From Butyrivibrio sp. (GTDB lineage Bacteria; Bacillota; Clostridia; Lachnospirales; Lachnospiraceae): a stretch of DNA of 49,158 bases. The notes beneath the pieces are model-generated. The model was not told where the DNA came from. It searched no databases and was given only the letters and a program-made list of their open reading frames with translations. The position numbers were made by a program, and so were the translations under genes. The stretch lies in contig JAILPB010000057.1 in assembly GCA_024690485.1 (NCBI GenBank), forward strand, positions 1-49,158, given 5' to 3'. Positions 10,301 to 18,581 of the stretch are shown here, in pieces (position 1 is the first letter of the stretch; every line of letters begins with the position of its first letter).

Positions 10301-11776
10301 ATCTCGGTAAAGCTTGTTTCTGAAGCAGGTGTAGGAACAATTGCTTCAGGTGTTGCAAAGGCCGGAGCTCAGGTAATCCTTGTTTCAGGCTATGACGGAG
10401 GAACAGGTGCAGCGCCTTCATCCTCGGTACATCATGCAGGACTTCCCTGGGAACTTGGCGTCAGTGAGGCTCATCAGTCACTTCTTGATAACGGCCTTAG
10501 AAGCAGGGTTGTTCTTGAGACTGACGGTAAGCTAATGACAGGCAGAGATGTTGCAATAGCAGCACTTCTTGGAGCCGAGGAATTCGGTTTTGCCACAGCT
10601 CCCCTTGTATGCATGGGATGTATGATGATGAGAGTTTGCTCTAAGGATACATGCCCTGTAGGAATCGCAACTCAGAACGAAGAACTTAGAAAGCGCTTTG
10701 CAGGAAAACCTGAATACGTAATGAATTTCATGCTTTTCGTTGCAAGACAGCTTCGTGAAATAATGAGTGAGCTTGGATTTAGAAAGCTCACAGATATGGT
10801 GGGAAGATGCGACTGCCTCAGCATGAGAGAGTCATCTTCTAAATATGCGGCTGATTTAAGCAGAATCATTAACACCGCTTATGCGGGAAGAGAAAAGGCA
10901 TCTTTTGATGAAAAGGATATCTATAACTTCGAACTTGAAAAGACAATTGATTCTAAGGTTCTGATTCCTGCCTATGAAAAGGGCAAGAAAAAGATCAGCG
11001 CCAAGGTTTCAAGTACCGACAGAAGTTTTGGAACACTTCTTGGAAGCAGGGTAACTGCAGACCACAAGAATACCCTCCCGGATGACAGCTTTGTTATCGA
11101 TGTACAGGGCGGCGGAGGACAGTCCTTTGGTGCATTCCTTCCTAAGGGCGTGACTATAAGGCTTTCAGGCGACGCAAATGACGGATTCGGTAAGGGATTA
11201 TCCGGCGGCAAGGTTATCGTAAAACCTTCTGACAAGGCTACCTACAAGGCTCACGAGAACATCATCATTGGTAACGTTGCTCTCTATGGAGCTACAGCAG
11301 GAAAAGCCTATGTATGCGGCGTTGCCGGAGAGAGATTCTGCGTAAGAAATTCCGGCGCTACAGCCGTAGCAGAGGGATGCGGAGATCACGGTCTTGAGTA
11401 CATGACAGGCGGAAGAGCTGTAATCCTTGGAATGACAGGCAAGAACTTTGCAGCAGGTATGAGCGGCGGTATAGCCTATGTTCTTGATAGAGAGCATACT
11501 TTGTATCTGAGAATGAACAAGGACATGGCATCACTTTGCGAACTTACGGAAAAGTACGATATTGCTGAACTTAAGGCTATCCTTGAGGATTATGTCAAGG
11601 AGACCGGTTCGGAATTTGCAAAGGAAATCCTTGATGATTTCGAGAACTTTATTCCGGATTTCAAAAAGATCGTACCTAATGACTATCAGAGGATGCTTAC
11701 TGCCATAGGAAAATACGAAGAGCAGGGAATAAGTCATGAACATGCAGTTTTAGAGGCGTTTAAGGAGCTTAGTTAA
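7304..11776 (+). CDS. gltB: Glutamate synthase (GOGAT) large subunit
   Basis: Transfers the glutamine amide nitrogen to 2-oxoglutarate. Domains in order: class-II glutaminase with nucleophile Cys11 in RDACGIG, implying removal of a ten-residue propeptide (to about 430); a central linker domain; an FMN-binding synthase barrel (about 790-1190) containing 'GGTGAAPSSS'; a 3Fe-4S cluster site C1106-x5-C1112-x4-C1117; and the C-terminal GXGXG beta-helix (about 1230-1430, 'GGGGQSFGAFL'). The 1490-residue length is normal for the bacterial alpha subunit. It lies 12 bp after glnN and its TAA directly abuts the gltD ATG, so the two subunits are translationally coupled. Confidence 0.97.
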   Translation: MDTWMNERDACGIGAVININGSADNKVLDDALSIVEKLEHRAGKDATGKVGDGVGILVQISHDFFSKEASKRGISLKNAGDYGIGMFFFPQDPMKRMFAKRMLEVIAKKEELTVLGWRDVEIHPEILGEVARNCMPHICQCFVERPKNVEKGVDFDRRLYCLRREYEKSSEDTYICSFSSRTIVYKGMFLVGQLRKFYGDLLSPDYRTAIAMVHSRFSTNTTPSWQRAHPYRMIAHNGEINTIRGNSDRMLAREETMSSDILGDELGKVYPVISSQGSDSAMLDNTLEFLYMNGMDLPLAMMLTIPEPWKHNDFMTQDRKDFYHYYATMMEPWDGPAAVLFTDGVLFGATLDRNGLRPSRYYVTKDGRLILSSEVGVLDIPEESILKKSRLSPGHMLLVDTKEGRIISDEECKDRYSNEKPYGEWLDRYLLHLEKLSIPNKKIPTHTQEMRDKLYKVFGYSYEDVKNQIMPMAMNGIEPTVSMGTDVPLAMLSAHHQPLFCYFKQLFAQVTNPPIDSLREKVVTDTTVYIGSDGNLLKEKSDNCRVLEVNNPILTGVDLMKIEALDQPGFRAKKISLLYYKNTPVERALEQLDVSVDRAIADGYNIIILSDRGVDENHMPIPSLLAVSSVEQHLVRTKQRTVVSLILESGEPRDVHQIATLLGFGARAIHPYLAQECIAELIDIGILDKDYHTAIADYNKALLGGVVKIAAKMGISTLQSYQSARIFEAVGLSKEFVDKYFTGTISRVGGIGVNEIGADVEFRHNRAFDPLGLSSDTSLDSIGFHALRSGEDKEDHMYSPKTIVTLQRAVREGNYELFREYTQMVDDEDRPHTLRALLSFVPAKTPVPLEEVESEEEIVKRFQTGAMSYGSLSKEAHETLAIAMNRLGGKSNTGEGGEDEARFGTEKNSAVKQVASGRFGVTSQYLQSAKEIQIKMAQGAKPGEGGHLPGKKVYPWVASTRFSTPGVALISPPPHHDIYSIEDLAQLIYDLKNANDRARISVKLVSEAGVGTIASGVAKAGAQVILVSGYDGGTGAAPSSSVHHAGLPWELGVSEAHQSLLDNGLRSRVVLETDGKLMTGRDVAIAALLGAEEFGFATAPLVCMGCMMMRVCSKDTCPVGIATQNEELRKRFAGKPEYVMNFMLFVARQLREIMSELGFRKLTDMVGRCDCLSMRESSSKYAADLSRIINTAYAGREKASFDEKDIYNFELEKTIDSKVLIPAYEKGKKKISAKVSSTDRSFGTLLGSRVTADHKNTLPDDSFVIDVQGGGGQSFGAFLPKGVTIRLSGDANDGFGKGLSGGKVIVKPSDKATYKAHENIIIGNVALYGATAGKAYVCGVAGERFCVRNSGATAVAEGCGDHGLEYMTGGRAVILGMTGKNFAAGMSGGIAYVLDREHTLYLRMNKDMASLCELTEKYDIAELKAILEDYVKETGSEFAKEILDDFENFIPDFKKIVPNDYQRMLTAIGKYEEQGISHEHAVLEAFKELS

Positions 11777-13267
11777 ATGGGAAAAGAAACAGGGTTTCTG
11801 GAATACAAAAGGATAAATAATGGTGATATTCCGGTAAAAGAAAGAATCAAGAATTTTTATGAATTTCACACTGCTCTTGATACAGAAAAAAGAAGAGAAC
11901 AGGCAGCAAGATGCATGAACTGTGGCGTGCCTTTTTGCCAGTCAGCCATGAATCTTGGAGGAATGGTAACAGGATGTCCGCTCCACAACCTTATTCCCGA
12001 GTGGAATGACGAGATATATAGAGGTCATGAAAAACATGCTTTGAGCAGACTTCGTAAAACCAGTAATTTTCCTGAATTTACAGGAAGGGTATGTCCTGCA
12101 CTTTGCGAAAAGGCATGTATGTGCGGACAAAACTCCGATGCGGTTACTGTGCACGATAACGAGTTATATCTCATAGAAACTGCTTTTAGCAAGGGTTACA
12201 TCGAACCAATGATTCCTTCTATCAGAAGCGGTAAGAAGGTTGCCGTTATCGGTAGCGGCCCTTCAGGCCTTGCTGTGGCAGATGAGCTCAATCACAGAGG
12301 TCACAACGTGGAAGTCTTCGAGAGAGAAGATGAGATAGGCGGACTTTTGATGTATGGAATCCCCAACATGAAGCTTGATAAGAGCGTAATTAAGCGAAGA
12401 AGAAAGCTTATGGAGACAGAAGAAGTCGTATTCCACACAGGCGTTGATGTAGGAAAAGATAAGAAGGCAAAGGATCTTTTAAAAGAATTTGATGCGGTTG
12501 TTCTTTGCTGCGGAGCAAAGAAGGAGAGACCTCTTGCAGCAGCAGATCCTGCAAGTGTAAAGGGCGTCTACTATGCTGTGGATTTCCTTACTCAGACAAC
12601 CAAGGCAGTTCTTAGTGCTGATCACAAGACCGTAAAGGCTCTGAAAAATCAGACAGGATACGTAAATGCCGAGGGCAAGGATGTTGTAATTGTCGGAGGC
12701 GGAGATACCGGAAATGACTGTATCGGTACTGTTATAAGACACGGAGCAAAGAGCGTCACAGCAATTGAGATGATGCCAAAGCCTCCCGTAGAGAGAAGAG
12801 CAGATAATCCCTGGCCCCAGTGGCCCAAGGTCCTTAAGACCGACTATGGCCATGAAGAAGCCATAAGTGTATATGGACAGGATCCAAGAGTTTTCGAGAC
12901 CACTGTTAAGAGTATTTCCACAGATAAAAAGGGAAATATCAAGCAGGTAGAGACAGTAAAGGTACAGTTTAAAGATGGAAAACTCACCGAGGTTAAGGGC
13001 ACAGAAAAGTCATTAAAGTGCGACCTTTTACTTATCGCAGCAGGCTTTATCGGCTGTGAGGACTATTCTGCAGATGCTTTTGGAGTAAAGAGAGGTCCAA
13101 GAGGCACAGTTGTTACTTCTGAAGGCGGTTATCATATTGATGACACTAAACTGTTTTCAGCAGGAGATATGCACAGAGGACAGTCACTTGTAGTATGGGC
13201 AATTGCTGAAGGTAGAGCATGTGCAAGAGAAGTTGATGAGTACTTAATGGGTTACTCAAACCTATGA
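11777..13267 (+). CDS. gltD: Glutamate synthase small subunit
   Basis: Supplies electrons from NAD(P)H through FAD and 4Fe-4S clusters to the large subunit. The N-terminal cluster domain has C46, C49, C54 and C67, then C106, C110, C114 and C116. The FAD-binding motif GSGPSG is at 159-164 and the pyridine-nucleotide motif VVIVGGGDTGND near 304. The 496-residue length is typical. The ATG follows the gltB stop with no gap. Last gene of the operon, followed by a terminator at 13286-13317. Confidence 0.97.
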   Translation: MGKETGFLEYKRINNGDIPVKERIKNFYEFHTALDTEKRREQAARCMNCGVPFCQSAMNLGGMVTGCPLHNLIPEWNDEIYRGHEKHALSRLRKTSNFPEFTGRVCPALCEKACMCGQNSDAVTVHDNELYLIETAFSKGYIEPMIPSIRSGKKVAVIGSGPSGLAVADELNHRGHNVEVFEREDEIGGLLMYGIPNMKLDKSVIKRRRKLMETEEVVFHTGVDVGKDKKAKDLLKEFDAVVLCCGAKKERPLAAADPASVKGVYYAVDFLTQTTKAVLSADHKTVKALKNQTGYVNAEGKDVVIVGGGDTGNDCIGTVIRHGAKSVTAIEMMPKPPVERRADNPWPQWPKVLKTDYGHEEAISVYGQDPRVFETTVKSISTDKKGNIKQVETVKVQFKDGKLTEVKGTEKSLKCDLLLIAAGFIGCEDYSADAFGVKRGPRGTVVTSEGGYHIDDTKLFSAGDMHRGQSLVVWAIAEGRACAREVDEYLMGYSNL

Positions 13268-13285
13268 TTCCTATAATAGTGCATT

Positions 13286-13317
13286 CCCGTATTCTGGTAA
13301 TCAGGATACGGGATTTT
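13286..13317 (+). terminator. Terminator of the nitrogen operon
   Basis: CCCGTATTCTG (13286-13296) pairs with CAGGATACGGG (13302-13312) with one mismatch, followed by ATTTTC. It lies 18 bp after gltD. Confidence 0.75.
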
Positions 13318-13385
13318 CTGCTTTATTTCGCAGGCTTTCTCGTATAGAATTAGTAGAAAATATGTTTTTTACAGGGGAAAAGGAT

Positions 13386-14213
13386 ATGTTGATATTATTA
13401 GCGGTTCTTCCCGCATTAGTTCTGCTGGTTGCAATTTTTAAAGCTGATAAAAGAGAAAAAGAGCCGGTAGGTCTTTTAGTCAAGCTGTTTATATTCGGTG
13501 TTTTGTCGACGCTTGTTGCCGGCTGCATTGAAGCTGCAGCAAGTACAGCTCTTGGTATTATAATTGATCCCGGTAGCGTGGCCTTTATCGCTATTGATAA
13601 CTTTCTCATAGTTGCTCTGGCTGAGGAGTTTGGAAAGTATTTCGTCGTGAAGCGAGTTACATGGAAGCATCCTGCATTTAACTACACCTTTGATGCGGTT
13701 GTTTACGCTGTTTTTGCATCCGTTGGATTTGCAGCCTTTGAGAATATTTTTTACGTGCTTGAAGGCGGCGTGAGTACAGCAATTATGAGAGCTATTCTCT
13801 CAGTTCCCGGGCATGCCATTGATGCTGTTTTTATGGGCTATTACTTTGGTCTTGCTAAAAGACACGAGGTGGTTGGAAACTACAAGGGCAGAAGAAAATA
13901 CTTAAGGCTAGCCCTCTTAGTGCCGGTTCTTATGCACGGTTTCTATGATTTTTGCCTGTCAGTAGAGGACCCTGTTATGATCATAGTATTCTTTATATAT
14001 GAGTTTTCTATAAGTATAATCGCTATAGCCCGCGTAGCTAAGCTTTCAGCGCAGGATACAGCTCTTTTCCCGGACGGATACCCCGGAGCTAACTATGTTT
14101 GGAATATGTATTCTAACGGAATAATCAGATATGATCCCATGACAGGAAGACCTTACTATGTGGATCCCACAAGAATGAACTTTGATCCCGTTACAGGACA
14201 GAGACTTAGATAA
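13386..14213 (+). CDS. PrsW-type intramembrane metalloprotease
   Basis: A polytopic membrane protein with the conserved PrsW motifs: EEFGKY (paired Glu), a GFAAFENIFYV segment, a histidine in 'SVPGHAI', and HGFYDF. PrsW cleaves the RsiW anti-sigma factor in Bacillus subtilis; the substrate here is unknown, and no sigma/anti-sigma pair is adjacent. I chose the ATG at 13386 because AGGGGA lies 7-8 nt before it; an in-frame ATG at 13362 lacks a binding site and would add eight residues. The soluble tail of about 45 residues has repeats of the type 'DPMTGRPYYVDP'. Apparently transcribed alone, between two terminators. Confidence 0.85.
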   Translation: MLILLAVLPALVLLVAIFKADKREKEPVGLLVKLFIFGVLSTLVAGCIEAAASTALGIIIDPGSVAFIAIDNFLIVALAEEFGKYFVVKRVTWKHPAFNYTFDAVVYAVFASVGFAAFENIFYVLEGGVSTAIMRAILSVPGHAIDAVFMGYYFGLAKRHEVVGNYKGRRKYLRLALLVPVLMHGFYDFCLSVEDPVMIIVFFIYEFSISIIAIARVAKLSAQDTALFPDGYPGANYVWNMYSNGIIRYDPMTGRPYYVDPTRMNFDPVTGQRLR

Positions 14214-14221
14214 TAATTAAT

Positions 14222-14274
14222 ACAAAGACGCCGGTTTCTTAGTCACGATTGAAACCGGCGCATTTCTTTGTATT
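14222..14274. terminator. Hairpin between convergent prsW-like and SDR genes
   Basis: GCCGGTTTC (14230-14238) pairs with GAAACCGGC (14251-14259), extended outward by ACAAAGA and TTCTTTGT. It may serve both directions, though the T-run is interrupted. Confidence 0.55.
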
Positions 14275-14419
14275 CTTATGTGTTCTTATGATGGAAGGTG
14301 TTTTAAATGAGAGGGTTTTCTCATCTGTTGTATTTAGATGATAATAAAAAAATCGTAAATAAAAGTGACGAGTTTGTGGATTTTCTGTGAAATCGAGAAA
14401 CCAGCGTCAGGCACTTGAT

Positions 14420-15208
14420 TTACCTTCCAAGGGCAGCCTGACCACCGTCCATAGTAACAAGAGAGCCTGTAATGTGACTACTCTTTGGAGATGCCAAAAA
14501 CAGAGCAAGGTCTGCAACCTCTTCGGGCTTGCAGTAGCGCTTATTGGGATATGAAGCAGCAAAGATCTTCATTGCCTCTTCCTTGGATACGTTTTCTCCA
14601 AGGGCCTGCTTTTCAAGCTTGGTCATCATAGGTGTGTCTATGGGGCCGGGACCGATACAGTTGATGTGTATGCCAAGTTCAGCAACTTCGAGAGCAGCAC
14701 ATTTAGAGATACCAAAGATGGCGTGCTTTGATGATACATAAGCTGACATGGTGGCTGCACCGGTGCAGGAAGCCTGAGAAGAGATGTTGACGATGGCGCC
14801 GCTTCCCTGCTTTTTCATCTGCTGGATAGCATATTTCATACCAAATAGAGGGCCAAAAACATTGACATTGTAAACGTTCATCATGTTGTCCACAGTCTGA
14901 GCATCTACTGGGATACTAAGGCCTTCATAGCCGGCATTGTTGACCTGAACGTCAAGTGAGCCAAACTTTTCAACGGTTTTTGCAACCATGGCCTGTATCT
15001 GATCTTCCTTGGTGACGTCAACGACGAAAGTCAGGAGCTTATCAGGGTCTATGTCGATCTGAGGAACCAGTTTATCGAGCTTTTCCTGCTTCGTTGAAGA
15101 GATTGCCAGTTTACACCCTTCAGCCGCAAAAGTTTTTACAAGTGCCTCACCAACACCGCCGGTAGATCCTGTGATCATAACAACTTTGTCTTTGAGTAAA
15201 AAATCCAT
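14420..15208 (-). CDS. Short-chain dehydrogenase/reductase
   Basis: Classical SDR of 262 residues. The Rossmann cofactor motif TGSTGGVG is at 13-20, NNAG at 90-93, catalytic serine near S143/S144, and Tyr157-x3-Lys161 in YVSSK. The C-terminal 'GSLVTMDGG' is typical of SDRs annotated as 3-oxoacyl-ACP reductase or hydroxysteroid dehydrogenase-like; the substrate cannot be read from sequence. The ATG at 15208 has GGAAAGGAG 7 nt upstream; an upstream TTG would overlap that site and is unlikely. Monocistronic, divergent from the deaminase-like gene. Confidence 0.92.
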   Translation of the reverse strand: MDFLLKDKVVMITGSTGGVGEALVKTFAAEGCKLAISSTKQEKLDKLVPQIDIDPDKLLTFVVDVTKEDQIQAMVAKTVEKFGSLDVQVNNAGYEGLSIPVDAQTVDNMMNVYNVNVFGPLFGMKYAIQQMKKQGSGAIVNISSQASCTGAATMSAYVSSKHAIFGISKCAALEVAELGIHINCIGPGPIDTPMMTKLEKQALGENVSKEEAMKIFAASYPNKRYCKPEEVADLALFLASPKSSHITGSLVTMDGGQAALGR

Positions 15209-15348
15209 ACTGCTACTCCTTTCCAACTGCTTTTTTCATAGATAGTTTAATTATAAACGAAATAGTGTGCGTGTGGATACATTTTTATGGGAATGTGATA
15301 AGCTTAATGAAAGATACAGACCACCGTTTATGGAGGTGAGAGTGTAAT

Positions 15349-17811
15349 ATGACCTACTTTACCGGTTTTTTTCTTGATGCTGAAAAGGATATTATCGTCA
15401 GTCTCTACAAGGAGTTGGAGAAACTCTATTATGTTCTTGAGACGCCAAATCACCATACAGGCAATTTAATAAGGAATCTTGCGAAGATATGCGAGCTCCC
15501 GCTGTCTGAAAATGACGAGGGAATGCTTGTAATCCGCGGCGAAGTTCCCTGCTATGTGGATGCGGGAAATAACGATATATATGTGTTTAAGCTGGGGGAT
15601 GTGGAAATAGCCAACATCTATCAGGATGGAAGAGTCGAGATGAAGGCCGCGATTCCTGCAATTGCTAAGACGTTAATGAGTCAGACCAAGGATTATCAGC
15701 TTAGTCTTGATAAGACTATTTTCAGGACATTCATAAAAAGGGACTTAAAGTTCAGAGCAGATCTGCATACACATATGAATGGTAACCTGCCCGGGGATGT
15801 GCTTATAGCCCTTGGTATTTATCACCAGATCAGATATCCACTGTATTACGTTAAGAAGTTGGATCTAAAGCTTACCGACAAGCAGTGGGAAATAGTCAAT
15901 GCACAGCGAGAAAAGGTTGCAAGACAATTTATTACTTCTGATTTGAAGGGCAAGTATCTGGACAGAAGAATTAACGATAATACGTTTATAAATTTTGCAG
16001 ACCTTATTCTAAACAATCTGGATAATGCTGAGATGAACATTGTAAAAATCAGAGGTTCTCTTGCTGTTATCAAGGATGGTCAGGCTGTTTTCACCAATCT
16101 TGAGAAAGTTTATCTTTATCGCTACGTTTTTGCCAAAGGTGTTGAAAGCGAGGATAAGATCAGCCTTTCCGGAATAGAGCAGATCCCTGACGAGGATGTC
16201 AAAAAGACTTTAAAGCAGATGCTTAGGGATAAGGAAAATCCCGATTACTGCAATAACACGATTTTTCAGGATAAGCTCTTGTGGATTGCAAGAAATTATA
16301 AGAGACAGGGCGTATGCTATGCGGAAATAAGCGATACAACCCTTGTAAAAAAGTACGAATCCATAGAGATGCTAAGGCAGGTACATGAGATAATGCCAAG
16401 GATCTATCAGGAAACCGGAGTTATGATAAGGTTTCTTGCTGCAATCAGACGTATTCCGCTGACTATCATCAAGGATGCAGTTACCCCTTCCAATTACCTG
16501 GAGCAGAATCTTGAGGTTTTAAGGGCTACAGCTCTTGATCCATATGTTGCAGGCTGCGATTTTGTCGGTGAGGAAATAAATGACATAATAACACTTAAGC
16601 CTGTGTTTAAGGAGCTTGTGAAGATTGCGGCAAATGATCCTTCATTTGTAATAAGGGTTCATGCCGGGGAGAACGACAGCCAGAAGGACAATATAGCCCA
16701 CAGTATAGCCTGTGTAAGAGATTCTCTTGCAAAGGACCAGCAGATGCCACACATGAGGCTCGGACACGGCCTCTATACCTACAGTCCAAGATCCAAGAAG
16801 GGCAGAGAGGTTATAAAGCAGCTTAAAGAAAACGGGGTTGTTTTGGAATTCCAGATTACCAGCAATGTGCGCCTAAACAACCTGAATTCACTGGAAAATC
16901 ATCCCCTTAAGTATTACTTAAAGCAGGGAATTAAGTGCGTTCAGGGCACGGACGGAGCAGCCCTTTACGGAACAGGTTCAATAGATGAGCAGCTTTCTCT
17001 TGCCAAGATGCTGGACCTTACTGAGGATGAGCTTAGGCTTATGAAGGAAGCAGAAAAGGGCATAATTGAGGCAAACCAGGCGGCCTATTCCGAGAAAAAG
17101 GCTTTGTTTTACAGTATGCTTGGCGGCAGGGATATGGGAGAAGTTCTCCTTGAAAAAATGAAGGCTGTAAAGATAAAGAATAGCCTTGGCGGTGGCGCTT
17201 TGAAGCTTGATTCCAATACGGAACTCAAAGATGTCATAAAGGAACTTCCCTGGGATCGCACTCCGGTTGTGCTTTTGGGCGGAAGCTTTAACACTGAGAG
17301 CCGATCCACGAGGGTAACCAAGGAAGGCGCAAAGCAGATGGATATGCTTCTTAGGATCTTAAATCCCGAGGAGGTATTCTTCGTTGTGGGACATAAACTG
17401 TCCGGCTATGAGAAGTATCTGATCGATCATAATAAAAAGAATTTCCAGATATTTTCTGTTGTTCCGGCTCTTCTTTCAAAGCCGGAAATAAAGAAGCTTA
17501 TGGATGCCGGGGTAAAGATCAGAGTGTCCACAGAAGCGGAAGGAATGGGCATTTATAAGAGTTTTAACTACGAGATATTTGAGAGACGTCCGTCACTTGT
17601 GGTGGCTTTTGATGGAAACAGCGCAGCTGCAAACCTCATACAGGAGGCAAAGAACGGTAAAGGAAAAGCGGCGATTTTGATCTGGAGCCATTCAAAGACT
17701 TTGCAGCAAAAGGCTAAATCCCTGCAGGGATATATCAGCTATTTTAACGCAGAATATACCATCGCTGACATGATACGTAAGCTCCAGAAATCCTTTAAGA
17801 ATAATACCTAA
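15349..17811 (+). CDS. Adenosine-deaminase-superfamily protein with C-terminal Rossmann-like (SLOG-like) domain
   Basis: An 820-residue protein, more than twice the usual adenosine deaminase. Residues 1-130 match no family I know. The amidohydrolase core shows H140-x-H142 in DLHTHMNG, H438 and E441 in RVHAGE, H473 in RLGHGL, and D535 in GTDGAALYG: the zinc ligands and proton-shuttling residues of the deaminase fold. The usual second aspartate after D535, which contacts purine N7, is Gly536. A large insertion (about 200-330) separates the core strands. From about residue 636 a separate alpha/beta domain begins with VVLLGGSFN and contains FFVVGHKLSG; it resembles nucleotide-binding SLOG/LOG-type Rossmannoids, an inference. 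The stop overlaps the convergent rhomboid gene by 4 bp. GGAGGTGAGAG precedes the ATG. Confidence 0.8.
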   Translation: MTYFTGFFLDAEKDIIVSLYKELEKLYYVLETPNHHTGNLIRNLAKICELPLSENDEGMLVIRGEVPCYVDAGNNDIYVFKLGDVEIANIYQDGRVEMKAAIPAIAKTLMSQTKDYQLSLDKTIFRTFIKRDLKFRADLHTHMNGNLPGDVLIALGIYHQIRYPLYYVKKLDLKLTDKQWEIVNAQREKVARQFITSDLKGKYLDRRINDNTFINFADLILNNLDNAEMNIVKIRGSLAVIKDGQAVFTNLEKVYLYRYVFAKGVESEDKISLSGIEQIPDEDVKKTLKQMLRDKENPDYCNNTIFQDKLLWIARNYKRQGVCYAEISDTTLVKKYESIEMLRQVHEIMPRIYQETGVMIRFLAAIRRIPLTIIKDAVTPSNYLEQNLEVLRATALDPYVAGCDFVGEEINDIITLKPVFKELVKIAANDPSFVIRVHAGENDSQKDNIAHSIACVRDSLAKDQQMPHMRLGHGLYTYSPRSKKGREVIKQLKENGVVLEFQITSNVRLNNLNSLENHPLKYYLKQGIKCVQGTDGAALYGTGSIDEQLSLAKMLDLTEDELRLMKEAEKGIIEANQAAYSEKKALFYSMLGGRDMGEVLLEKMKAVKIKNSLGGGALKLDSNTELKDVIKELPWDRTPVVLLGGSFNTESRSTRVTKEGAKQMDMLLRILNPEEVFFVVGHKLSGYEKYLIDHNKKNFQIFSVVPALLSKPEIKKLMDAGVKIRVSTEAEGMGIYKSFNYEIFERRPSLVVAFDGNSAAANLIQEAKNGKGKAAILIWSHSKTLQQKAKSLQGYISYFNAEYTIADMIRKLQKSFKNNT

Positions 17812-18377
17812 TAACCAAAAGAATAAATATTTATTAGGGCTATACCGCAGATGATACCTACTGCGAGGCCTGTAAAGTGACCGATGGAATCGATTTTTGG
17901 GGAAGTCGTCATAAATATCAGGATCGCAATTGTGGGGATGACAGATTTAATCCCTGCAAAGCCCCAGACAGAATAGGCGATTACCATATAGATCCCAAGT
18001 AGTCCGCAAAGAACTCCCGATGCACCGATACAGAGTGTAAAGGGAGATTTCTTTTTGTGGATCATTGCTGATAATATGCCTTCAAGCAGCATAATGACGC
18101 CGTAGCAGATGACATAAATTCTGGGACCAAGGGCGTATTCAAGAACGCTGCCAAGGTTATAAAGGGAGTACATGTTCATAGCCAGGTGCATAAACTCCGC
18201 CTGCGTGAAAGCGCTGGTCACAATGCGGTAATACTGCTTTTGCTGCAAGGTCAGCATATATGAAGTGCCAAGGTTTTTTACATGAAGTTTTCCTGCGTGT
18301 ATAAGCAGAAATATTATGAAATTTATTCCGATTATCGCGTATGTTACGGGATATTGAGCAATATCTAAGGTTTTCAT
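17808..18377 (-). CDS. Rhomboid-family intramembrane serine protease
   Basis: A 189-residue protein with about six membrane segments and the rhomboid catalytic features: oxyanion-site H64 and N68 in HLAMNMYSLYNLG, nucleophile Ser120 in GASG, and His167 in GHFTGL. It would cleave transmembrane segments of membrane proteins; the substrate is unknown. It is smaller than many rhomboids and lacks a soluble domain. AAGGA lies about 10 nt before the ATG. It converges on and overlaps the deaminase-like gene by 4 bp. Confidence 0.92.
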   Translation of the reverse strand: MKTLDIAQYPVTYAIIGINFIIFLLIHAGKLHVKNLGTSYMLTLQQKQYYRIVTSAFTQAEFMHLAMNMYSLYNLGSVLEYALGPRIYVICYGVIMLLEGILSAMIHKKKSPFTLCIGASGVLCGLLGIYMVIAYSVWGFAGIKSVIPTIAILIFMTTSPKIDSIGHFTGLAVGIICGIALINIYSFGY

Positions 18378-18497
18378 ATATCGATATTCCTTTTGATGGG
18401 AAGTTTTTTGTTGTGATTATAACACATATGGCGGTCTTTAGCGTTTTTCGGGACAAAAGAAGGTCGTATGTTGTATTATAAGAATATTAATGGGGAA

Positions 18498-18529
18498 GGC
18501 CGGTTCCTTGTTAGGGGAAGGAACCGGCC
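18498..18529. other. Perfect 12-bp stem-loop before the zinc-ribbon gene
   Basis: GGCCGGTTCCTT (18498-18509) pairs perfectly with AAGGAACCGGCC (18518-18529) around an 8-nt loop. No T-run follows directly (ATTGTT). It lies in the 204-bp gap between divergent rhomboid and zinc-ribbon genes, 53 bp before the latter, so it is either a leader structure or a weak terminator. Confidence 0.5.
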
Positions 18530-18581
18530 ATTGTTATGAAGAAAAGTTTTATTAAAAAAGTTTTTTGGAGGAGTCATTTTA

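Noticed and set aside
7252..11743. Many minus-strand open frames opposite gltB
   Set aside because: All are shadows of the conserved gltB frame, with Ser/Leu-rich compositions typical of antisense reading.
15349..17811. RADAR defence system (RdrB)
   Set aside because: RADAR needs the RdrA ATPase beside the deaminase. The neighbours are an SDR enzyme and a rhomboid protease, and domain order differs.
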